From contig CBDUZZ010000097.1 in NCBI GenBank assembly GCA_965371855.1, positions 1 to 12,614 on the forward strand: a DNA stretch of 12,614 nucleotides, written 5' to 3'. The stretch comes from JAADEM01 sp965371855 (GTDB lineage: Bacteria > Bacteroidota > Bacteroidia > Bacteroidales > Marinilabiliaceae). The position numbers and the translations under genes were made by a program. The notes under the pieces were generated by a model, which was not told the DNA's origin, made no database searches, and saw nothing but the letters and a program-made list of their open reading frames with translations. Each line of letters starts with the position of its first letter. Position 1 is the stretch's first letter. Positions 7,249 to 12,614 of the stretch are shown here, in pieces.

Positions 7249-8493
7249 TTAGAATATTGAGGCGAATTTCTCTTCCTTATATTTACCTGCATCAAGGTTT
7301 TCCTTAATCTTTCCGAATGATTCAATTGTATACTGTACATCTTCCAAAGAATGCACGGCAGTCGGAATAAGTCTTAGCATGATTTGTCCCTTAGGAATAA
7401 CAGGATAACCAACAAGAGAACAGAAAATATTGTAGTTCTCGCGCAGATCCATTGTTATTTGTGTTGCTTCATTAACTGATCCCTCAAAGTATACAGGTGT
7501 TACCGGCGATTCAGTTTTTCCAATGTTAAAACCTTCTTTCTTTAGACCATCCTGTAGAGCGTTAACAATTTTCCATAAATTATCTTTCAGCTCAGGTTTT
7601 GATTTGAGTAGTTCAAGGCGTTTTAATGCCCCTATGACCATAGGCATTGGTAATGATTTTGCAAAAATCTGAGAACGTAAATTGTAACGAAGAAAGTTTA
7701 CTACCTCTTCGTTGGCGGCTACAAATCCACCGATACCAGCCATTGACTTGGCAAAAGTGGCAAAATGAACATCAATACCATCAGAGACTCCAAAATGTTC
7801 AGGTGTTCCGGCTCCGGTTTTACCCATTGTGCCCAAACCGTGAGCATCGTCCACCAAAATTCGGAAATTATATTTATCTTTTAAAGCAACAATTTTATCC
7901 AGAGCTCCAAGGTCTCCGGCCATTCCAAATACTCCCTCAGTTATCAAGAGTATTCCGCCTCCCTGCTTTTCGGCAAGTTTTTCAGCTCGTCCCAGTTGCT
8001 TTTCCAGATTTTCCATATTGTTATGAGGGTACACATAGCGTTTACCCGGGTGCAATCTTAAGCCGTCAAGAATACAAGCATGAGATTCGGAATCATATAC
8101 AACCACATCATTACGCGTTACAAGCGAATCAATGATTGAAACCATCCCCTGATAACCGTAGTTTAATAGGTATGCATCTTCTTTGCCAACAAAATCAGCT
8201 AAGGCAGCTTCAAGTTCTTCGTGCTTACTTGTATGACCTGACATCATGCGCGCTCCCATGGGATAAGCAAGACCCCATTCGGCAGCAGCGTCAGCATCAG
8301 CTTTTCTTACCTCCGGATGGTTGGCAAGCCCCAGATAGTTGTTCAAACTCCAGGTTAATACCTCTTTGTTACGAAATTTCATTCTTGGGGAAATCTCACC
8401 TTCAAGTTTTGGGAATACAAAATAACCATGGGCTTGTTTATTATACTGCCCTATTGGCCCCATGTTTTTACTCATTCTATCGAAAATATCCAC
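7249..8493 (-). CDS. spt: Serine palmitoyltransferase (alpha-oxoamine synthase family)
   Basis: PLP enzyme of 414 aa expected to condense L-serine with a long-chain acyl-CoA to 3-ketosphinganine, the first step of Bacteroidota sphingolipid synthesis. It keeps the Bacteroidota SPT signature: MDIFDRMSKN, GYFVFPKLEGEISPRMKF, NNYLGLANHPEVRKAD, YPMGARMMSGHTSKHEELE. The PLP-stacking His is in DSESHAC (His138), the cofactor Asp and His in VDDAHG (214-219), and the Schiff-base Lys249 in FATFAKSMAGIGGF. The substrate carboxylate Arg lies in IMLRLIPT (Arg374). Automatic pipelines often call such proteins glycine C-acetyltransferase (Kbl) or 8-amino-7-oxononanoate synthase. Close overall agreement with the Porphyromonas/Bacteroides SPT sequence as I remember it, and absence of tdh or bio genes nearby, favour SPT. 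The start codon is GTG at 8493; no upstream in-frame ATG is apparent. Confidence 0.85.
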   Translation of the reverse strand: MDIFDRMSKNMGPIGQYNKQAHGYFVFPKLEGEISPRMKFRNKEVLTWSLNNYLGLANHPEVRKADADAAAEWGLAYPMGARMMSGHTSKHEELEAALADFVGKEDAYLLNYGYQGMVSIIDSLVTRNDVVVYDSESHACILDGLRLHPGKRYVYPHNNMENLEKQLGRAEKLAEKQGGGILLITEGVFGMAGDLGALDKIVALKDKYNFRILVDDAHGLGTMGKTGAGTPEHFGVSDGIDVHFATFAKSMAGIGGFVAANEEVVNFLRYNLRSQIFAKSLPMPMVIGALKRLELLKSKPELKDNLWKIVNALQDGLKKEGFNIGKTESPVTPVYFEGSVNEATQITMDLRENYNIFCSLVGYPVIPKGQIMLRLIPTAVHSLEDVQYTIESFGKIKENLDAGKYKEEKFASIF

Positions 8494-8519
8494 TTTATTA
8501 TAGCTTTAAAATTATAGGG

Positions 8520-8527
8520 CAAAAGTA
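8520..8527 (-). promoter_or_regulatory. -7 promoter element for spt
   Basis: On the minus strand this reads TACTTTTG, an exact TAnnTTTG match, ending 26 bases before the GTG start. No clear TTG -33 element stands at the expected distance in this A-rich stretch. It gives spt its own promoter, independent of the lipoprotein gene encoded just upstream on the same strand. Confidence 0.5.
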
Positions 8528-8581
8528 ATGTTTTTAACTCTCTTTTTTAATGATTTAGAAAGAAAAAAATATTTTTCTGTT

Positions 8582-9559
8582 TTAATTACCATTCCAGCCT
8601 ACAAGCCTGGCCAGTATCCACCACATTGCATAAGCTTTTCTGTTTGCTGTAATATGTTGTGAATTATGGGCACCAAAAGTGACAGTTCCACCCGGAGCTT
8701 TTTTGTTTTCATAATATCCGTCACCTATGGAATGGTCATTTTGATAATCCTTATAGAAATTGCCTCCATAAGAGTCTGAGTTGCCGTCATCTCCGGTATC
8801 TTCCCAGTAGTTATCGTCCATGCTGTGTGTGTCGATTCCGTAATAATCAAGACAGAAAAACTTATTTTCATTACAGTAATCAGTAATTAGTTTAGCCTGT
8901 TCACGTGGGTTTTTATCTCCTACATTACTGTTTTTATTAGCATGACCTGTCATAAAAATAAAATGAACTGCATTTTCCCGTTGATTTGCATTTGCACCTA
9001 TTTTTGAACCTCCCGGTCCATATTCATCAATTAAGGTTTGCATGCCGGGAAGGTAATTGACATCAACATCATGGCCGGCAATGTTGCACCACGACCACAT
9101 AATTACATTTATGTCAGCGTTCTTCGGGTCATCCAGGAAATTACGTGTTGCCTGAATAAATGCTGTTTCATTACGACTTAGGTCAGATGCGTCTTCTCCG
9201 TTTTCAGCATATCCGGCTATTGCGTAATCGTGAAAATCAAGTTTATTATCTGTAGGATGATTATTTGTTATACCAAATAGTATATCATCACCTTCTTTAT
9301 AGTCCTGTAATCCGAATAATCCATAACTCACATGAGTTCCGTGGGATGTGTGCTGATACGCTATATGTAAAGTTTCCCTTGCTTTATTAATGTATTCTAA
9401 AGGAATTGAGCGTAGTACAGACTCTTTGGCGATTGTTTTATCTGCAACAAATGTCGTTCCTCCGGGATTTACAATGTCAGGTGTGTCATCTTTTTCACAA
9501 CCGGTTAATAAAAATCCTAATGCATAAAATAGTAAAAAAAGAATTGTTTTAGTTTTCAT
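8582..9559 (-). CDS. Putative surface lipoprotein of unknown function with HTSHG and MTGH motifs
   Basis: Protein of 325 aa with a clear lipobox, LTGC (Cys21). The following EKDDTPD fits the charged lipoprotein export signal of Bacteroidota, so display on the outer surface is likely. The mature part has a conserved look: HIAYQHTSHGTHVSYGL (66-81), IMWSWCNIAGHD (153-164), VHFIFMTGHANKN (198-210), a DYYGIDTHS segment (238-246), an Asp/Gly/Tyr-rich stretch (248-285), and HITANRKAYAMWWILARLVGW (302-322). I recall related secreted proteins in Bacteroidota sharing the HTSHG, MTGH and WW-ARL-GW blocks, with a layout reminiscent of SGNH-type hydrolases. The recurrent His and Asp residues could be catalytic or metal-binding, but no function is proven. 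It lies upstream of spt on the same strand, 88 bases apart, though spt has its own promoter. Confidence 0.75.
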   Translation of the reverse strand: MKTKTILFLLFYALGFLLTGCEKDDTPDIVNPGGTTFVADKTIAKESVLRSIPLEYINKARETLHIAYQHTSHGTHVSYGLFGLQDYKEGDDILFGITNNHPTDNKLDFHDYAIAGYAENGEDASDLSRNETAFIQATRNFLDDPKNADINVIMWSWCNIAGHDVDVNYLPGMQTLIDEYGPGGSKIGANANQRENAVHFIFMTGHANKNSNVGDKNPREQAKLITDYCNENKFFCLDYYGIDTHSMDDNYWEDTGDDGNSDSYGGNFYKDYQNDHSIGDGYYENKKAPGGTVTFGAHNSQHITANRKAYAMWWILARLVGWNGN

Positions 9560-9603
9560 GACAGATTGATTTTTGGTTATATCATTTTAAACGAAAAAAA
9601 TCA

Positions 9604-9635
9604 TTTAATGTTATGGTTTGGATTGCTTATCTTTG
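9604..9635 (+). promoter_or_regulatory. Promoter candidate for the ATP-grasp-like gene
   Basis: TATCTTTG (9628-9635) is an exact TAnnTTTG match, 22 bases before the ATG at 9658. The best -33 candidate is TTTA at 9604-9607, 20 bases upstream, a partial match. It lies in the 98-base divergent space between this gene and the minus-strand lipoprotein. Confidence 0.5.
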
Positions 9636-9657
9636 AGAAGAACTCAGATACTTTTTT

Positions 9658-10548
9658 ATGAGAAATGTATTCCTGTTTAATCCTACCTGCGAAATGGCAA
9701 TAGCAAATGATACAGAAAGCTATATGCCTCCGGTCTTCTTGCGTAAGTTTGAATCAGACATTTCTCCACTAATGGGGTTTACAGGTGATGAAGGTGATTA
9801 CTTGTTAAGCTGGAATGGAGCATATATTAATTGTTATGATTATTGGAATGATCTGGGTTTTATTTTTCCTTCTGTTGTTGGGATTGATGAGATTTTATCA
9901 ATGAAAGAAGTGGATATTGATTTTATTTCACCATGGGGATGGAGTAGGGCAGTACACCGTGTGGTGGAGCCATTGAAACAGTTCTGTGGTCAATCTTTTG
10001 TTGAATCACCGGTTTCTTCATGGAAAGAATCTTACAGGGAGTTTTATAACAGAAAAACTTCCATTTTATTCATGAGTAATGTAAAAGAGCAGACTAAGTA
10101 TCTTGATTATATTTCTATACCATACAAGCCGATTGTGGTTAAGAGTTTTGAAGATGTATCAATCTGGATGGGAAAGAACAGCCCTCCTTATGTTTTAAAA
10201 ACACCCTGGAGTTCATCAGGACGGGGACTATATTTAATCTCCTCTGAAGAGTTTATTAATAGAAGTGAAACATGGGTTAAGAGCCGCCTGAAACAACAGA
10301 AAGAACTTATTATTGAGCCATGGCTTAATAAGGTACAGGACTTCTCTTTTCAATTTTATATTCATTCAGATGGAGAGATCGATTTCTTAGGCATTAATTA
10401 TTTTGAAGCAGGAATAAAAGGTAATTTCATTCAGGAGTTTATTGGCTATCCTGAATGTTTAAGTAACAGTATGGCTATTAAGAGGCTTCCGAATGATTGG
10501 GTGTATGAGACTGCCGGGGTATTGAAGAAAAGTATTGAAAAAAAGTAA
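9658..10548 (+). CDS. ATP-grasp-like protein, N-terminal part (frameshifted gene)
   Basis: The first 296 codons of what looks like one gene spanning 9658-10849. The opening FLFNPTCEMAIANDTESYMPP resembles a family of about 390-aa uncharacterised Bacteroidales proteins. From about residue 177 it has ATP-grasp features: VLKTPWSSSGRGLYLI (179-194) as nucleotide-binding Lys and glycine-rich loop, LIIEPWL (217-223) as the hinge Glu region, then DFSFQFYIHSDGEIDFLGINYFE. The frame then runs into TAA just after an A7 run (10538-10544). Everything after that in the family, including the metal-binding ExN motif, is in another frame. Translated alone this product would lack the catalytic C-terminus and probably be inactive. 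ATP-grasp enzymes ligate a carboxylate to an amine; the substrate here is unknown. Confidence 0.75.
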   Translation: MRNVFLFNPTCEMAIANDTESYMPPVFLRKFESDISPLMGFTGDEGDYLLSWNGAYINCYDYWNDLGFIFPSVVGIDEILSMKEVDIDFISPWGWSRAVHRVVEPLKQFCGQSFVESPVSSWKESYREFYNRKTSILFMSNVKEQTKYLDYISIPYKPIVVKSFEDVSIWMGKNSPPYVLKTPWSSSGRGLYLISSEEFINRSETWVKSRLKQQKELIIEPWLNKVQDFSFQFYIHSDGEIDFLGINYFEAGIKGNFIQEFIGYPECLSNSMAIKRLPNDWVYETAGVLKKSIEKK

Positions 10549-10849
10549 TTTTAGTAATTATTACTGTGGGCCGGCAGGAATAGATGGAATTATCTTCTTA
10601 AATGAAAAAGACGAGGTAAAGGTTCATCCGTGTATTGAAATAAACTTTAGGTATAATATGGGATATATAAATCTGAAGTTAAGTGATAAGCTGCATCCTG
10701 AAGCTAAGGGAGTATGGAAAATAAGACAATTCAAAGCAGGAGAATGGCAGGAATTTGCAAAACACAGCATCCGGATAAATTCTGTCGGTTTTATAGATGG
10801 AATGATTATTTCCGGATTTTTGCCTTTGGTGCCTGTTATAAAAGAATAA
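10535..10849 (+). pseudogene. ATP-grasp-like protein, C-terminal part in the +1 frame
   Basis: This frame overlaps the end of the first part by 14 bases and continues it. After the A-run it reads SNFSNYYCGPAGIDGIIFLN, then VKVHPCIEINFRYNMGYINL, the ATP-grasp ExN metal-binding segment. Its only start near the overlap is TTG at 10535, inside the upstream coding sequence, so independent initiation is doubtful. Removing one A from the A7 run joins both parts into 396 codons, a family-like length. It is therefore either a recent pseudogene, a sequencing error in a homopolymer, or a gene expressed by slippage. Confidence 0.7.
10538..10544 (+). other. A7 homopolymer at the frame break
   Basis: Seven consecutive A residues in GAAAAAAAG sit exactly at the switch between the two frames, four bases before the TAA of the first. 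A single extra A explains the break: six As restore GAA AAA AGT AAT and the full-length protein. Runs of this size are prone to polymerase slippage. Confidence 0.7.
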
Positions 10850-10896
10850 TTGTATGGTGCGTGGATGGTTTTAGATAGATCATAAAGCCTGCATGG

Positions 10897-10998
10897 ATGG
10901 CTGAATCAACAGGTATTTCTGAACGTTTAGTCAGTTATCTGGCAGCATTTGCTTTAGCATTGCTCTTGTCAGTGCTGTTTCCTGATAAAAACAAGTAA
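10897..10998 (+). CDS. Possible 33-aa single-helix membrane protein
   Basis: An ATG frame encodes MAESTGISERLVSY, then a hydrophobic helix (about residues 11-29, rich in Ala and Leu), then the charged tail FPDKNK. The polar head, single membrane helix and short positively charged tail are typical of bacterial small membrane proteins. The frame opens only after a TAG at 10876, so it is not the tail of a larger gene. It lies 47 bases downstream of the ATP-grasp-like gene on the same strand and could be its last operon member. I do not recognise a family, and the short length makes chance occurrence possible. Confidence 0.45.
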   Translation: MAESTGISERLVSYLAAFALALLLSVLFPDKNK

Positions 10999-11001
10999 TC
11001 A

Positions 11002-11193
11002 TTAACATTTATATACCAATAACGCCGAGTATGTATTTACTTCTTCGCTTGAATGACCTGCATATTTTATCGTCACTAAATCATCAGGTTCTATTTTTTC
11101 ATTTTTTAAGAAACTGTTAATCTGTTCGTCAAGTGAAGAGTCATAGTCATCAGTACCTGTATATTGAAAGTGCTTGGTAAGTATTTTTTTCAT
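11002..11193 (-). CDS. Small Cse60-like protein (63 aa)
   Basis: The protein begins MKKILTKHFQYTGTDDYDSS and continues with an amphipathic helix (LDEQINSFLKNEK), then VTIKYAGHS and NTYSALLVYKC. This order (short strand, acidic helix with INSFL, DLVTIKY strand, YSALLVY strand) resembles the small Cse60 family, named for a Bacillus sporulation protein but found in non-sporulating bacteria too. Its biochemical role is unknown. It follows the 77-aa gene by 20 bases on the same strand, so they are probably co-transcribed. No signal peptide or membrane helix is seen, so it is likely cytoplasmic. Confidence 0.65.
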   Translation of the reverse strand: MKKILTKHFQYTGTDDYDSSLDEQINSFLKNEKIEPDDLVTIKYAGHSSEEVNTYSALLVYKC

Positions 11194-11213
11194 TATTCAA
11201 TTTATTATAGGTT

Positions 11214-11447
11214 TTACGCTATTCTATTTCTACTGTATTTTTCTTGAAACATGCTGTCTAATTCAGACCAGAAATTTTTGCCTTCTTCAGTTTTATGGAA
11301 TTCAAAAAAACCTTTTATAGTAGGGCTACATTCATAATGTCTGTAATATTGCCGGGCATTCTCATTATCTAACCCATATGCTTTCATAGTATACTTTAAA
11401 GCTTTATCATATAAACGATGCTTTTTAAGAAATTTAATTATATCCAT
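11214..11447 (-). CDS. Hypothetical 77-aa protein
   Basis: A small, charged, probably helical cytoplasmic protein: MDIIKFLKKHRLYDKALKYT, then a YGLDNENARQYYRHYECSP segment and a C-terminal helix (EEGKNFWSELDSMFQEKY). The KALKYTMKAYGL and NARQYYRHYE stretches have the spacing of short helical repeats but do not match a domain I know. It is the first gene of a two-gene minus-strand unit with the Cse60-like gene. The start ATG at 11447 lies at the left edge of the 320-base divergent region shared with bamD. No clear -7 element was found upstream of it. Confidence 0.6.
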   Translation of the reverse strand: MDIIKFLKKHRLYDKALKYTMKAYGLDNENARQYYRHYECSPTIKGFFEFHKTEEGKNFWSELDSMFQEKYSRNRIA

Positions 11448-11613
11448 AATGCTATTTTTAACTCGATATTAAACATGCAATAGAATTTTTTTGTTGAAGT
11501 ATTTATCAACTACTTTATTTGTACGTTATTAAATTGAAATAGGTTCGTGTTTTTAGAGAAATTATGATTTTTTTTTATTTGGTATAAAGATTACAATTAT
11601 AATGGATTAGATA

Positions 11614-11633
11614 ATATGACAAAAGTGTCATAT
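11614..11633. promoter_or_regulatory. Perfect dyad in the divergent region, operator candidate
   Basis: ATATGACA (11614-11621) and TGTCATAT (11626-11633) are perfect inverted repeats around the 4-base spacer AAAG. The dyad ends 15 bases before the -33 element of the bamD promoter. Spacing and symmetry suit a dimeric helix-turn-helix regulator (Crp/Fnr-like or MarR-like). It could equally be a small RNA hairpin. The rest of 11448-11767, a 320-base stretch without a gene, is AT-rich with nothing else recognised apart from the bamD promoter. Confidence 0.4.
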
Positions 11634-11648
11634 ATTATAAAAAAGTTG

Positions 11649-11679
11649 TTGTGATGTTTGCGCGGAAAAACTATCTTTG
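11649..11679 (+). promoter_or_regulatory. bamD promoter candidate
   Basis: TTG (11649-11651), a 20-base spacer and TATCTTTG (11672-11679) match both elements of the Bacteroidota housekeeping promoter. Transcription would start near 11685, leaving a leader of about 80 bases before the bamD ATG. Confidence 0.6.
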
Positions 11680-11767
11680 CAAAAAAAATATTTTTAAGGG
11701 TTTCATTTTAGTTTCAACTATTGTTAGAAGATTTTGCATTTAATGCATTAATAAATATTTCATCTGT

Positions 11768-12565
11768 ATGAAGTTTCGTTTAATAGGAATAGTTTTTTTT
11801 ATATTAGCACTTACAGGCTGTAGCGAGTTTCAGAAAGTACTGAAGTCACAGGATTATGAACTTTGGTACAAAACCTCAATGGAACTTTATGAAAAAAAGG
11901 AATATACCAGAGCATCTACATTGTTAAGTGAATTAAACAATATATATAGAGGTACAGATAAGGCTGAATCTATTATGTATGTTTATGCAAATTGCCTGTT
12001 TAATATGCATGATTATTTGATGGCCGGTCACTTTTATAGCGAATTTGTTAAAACATTTCCATCAAGTAAGCTTGTAGAAGAGTGTCAGTTTCAGAGTGCT
12101 TATTGTTATTATAAGAACTCTCCAAATGTCCGGTTAGATCAGACTGATACAGAGAATGCAATCAATGAGTTCCAGCTTTTTATAAATATGTTTCCGAGTA
12201 GCCCAAAGGTTGAAGAGGCTACCCGTTTTATGGATGAGTTGAGAGATAAATTAGTTGAAAAAGCATATATGAATGCTAATTTATATTTTAATCTTGGAAC
12301 ATATATGGGTAATAATTACCAGGCTGCTGTAATTACTGCACAAAACACACTGAAAGAATTTCCTGCTACAAAATACCGGGAAGAGTTATCTTTTTTGATT
12401 TTGGAGTCTAAGTTCATACAAGCAGTAAACAGTGTAAGTGAAAAGAAAGAGGAGCGAGTAAGAGATACAATAGATGAATATTACTCTTTTGTAAATGAAT
12501 TTGCCGATAGCAAATTTATGAAAAAGGCTGAGCGTATACTGCAACAGTCAGAAGATATGTTATAG
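11768..12565 (+). CDS. bamD: Outer membrane protein assembly factor BamD
   Basis: Lipoprotein of the BAM complex that, with BamA, inserts beta-barrel proteins into the outer membrane from its periplasmic face. The 265-aa product has a signal peptide with lipobox LTGC (Cys18), followed by SEFQKVLKSQDYELWYKTSM, a typical Bacteroidota BamD start. Tetratricopeptide-type helical pairs fill the rest: ELYEKKEYTRASTLLSELNN (39-58), FNMHDYLMAGHFYSEFVKTF (78-97), NAINEFQLFINMFPSS (130-145), NNYQAAVITAQNTLKEFPAT (182-201), and TIDEYYSFVNEFADSKFMKK (234-253). The recurring F-P-S/A-S/T ends of repeats are characteristic of the BamD/YfiO family. Length is normal and the gene is complete. It has its own promoter. 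In related genomes an omega-like RNA polymerase subunit and coaBC often follow, but the window ends 49 bases later, so that cannot be seen. Confidence 0.92.
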   Translation: MKFRLIGIVFFILALTGCSEFQKVLKSQDYELWYKTSMELYEKKEYTRASTLLSELNNIYRGTDKAESIMYVYANCLFNMHDYLMAGHFYSEFVKTFPSSKLVEECQFQSAYCYYKNSPNVRLDQTDTENAINEFQLFINMFPSSPKVEEATRFMDELRDKLVEKAYMNANLYFNLGTYMGNNYQAAVITAQNTLKEFPATKYREELSFLILESKFIQAVNSVSEKKEERVRDTIDEYYSFVNEFADSKFMKKAERILQQSEDML

Positions 12566-12614
12566 GGGACTTCTATAATTTAACACTTTGATATTCAAAT
12601 ATTTATTAGTATAT

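Noticed and set aside
7249..8493. Glycine C-acetyltransferase (kbl) or biotin bioF assignment
   Set aside because: The same superfamily makes these calls likely in automatic annotation. However, the N-terminal MDIFDRMSKN and FPKLEGEISP signature fits Bacteroidota serine palmitoyltransferase better, and no tdh or bio genes are adjacent.
7647..8528. Plus-strand ORFs of 162 and 130 aa opposite spt
   Set aside because: They lie antisense to a strongly conserved PLP enzyme, and their Gln/Leu/Arg/Pro-rich translation is typical of a complementary frame.
8561..8578. A/T-only inverted repeat between the lipoprotein gene and spt
   Set aside because: It pairs only A and T, which is expected by chance in such AT-rich sequence.

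Overview
The window looks like chromosomal DNA of a Bacteroidota bacterium, most likely class Bacteroidia; order is uncertain. It is AT-rich and carries TAnnTTTG-type -7 promoter elements. It encodes an ECF sigma/FecR/TonB-receptor cassette with a DUF4249-type lipoprotein, the Bacteroidota form of serine palmitoyltransferase, and a BamD lipoprotein starting with the CSEFQKVLKS-like sequence typical of the phylum. No tRNA, rRNA, CRISPR array or transposase gene was seen.

Region 1 (1-386) has no gene. It holds a compact cluster of hairpins framed by imperfect inverted repeats (about 54-229), resembling a small non-autonomous repeat element, followed by a candidate promoter for the sigma gene.

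Region 2 (387-5836) is a complete cell-surface signalling and uptake cassette, all on +: ECF sigma factor, an unannotated 59-aa reading frame (1053-1232), FecR-type anti-sigma factor, a TonB-dependent receptor with a secretin/TonB short N-terminal (STN) domain, and a DUF4249-like surface lipoprotein. By family knowledge the receptor senses a ligand, its STN domain contacts FecR across the periplasm, and FecR controls the sigma factor. There is no SusD; the DUF4249-like protein takes the lipoprotein place. The ligand cannot be read from the sequence.

Region 3 (5837-8493) has a repeat-rich leader and thioredoxin reductase (trxB, +), convergent with the sphingolipid enzyme serine palmitoyltransferase (-). 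A strong hairpin lies downstream of each gene in the shared intergenic space.

Region 4 (8582-10998) has a surface lipoprotein of unknown function (-) divergent from an ATP-grasp-like gene (+) that is broken by a one-base shift at an A7 run. Next comes a possible 33-aa single-helix membrane protein. The ATP-grasp shift is the most notable sequence event, because it separates the nucleotide-binding part from the ExN metal-binding motif.

Region 5 (11002-12614) has two tiny genes in tandem (-; one resembling the small Cse60 family), a 320-base divergent intergenic region with a perfect dyad and a good promoter, and bamD (+), the TPR lipoprotein of the outer-membrane beta-barrel assembly machine. 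The last 49 bases hold no recognisable feature.
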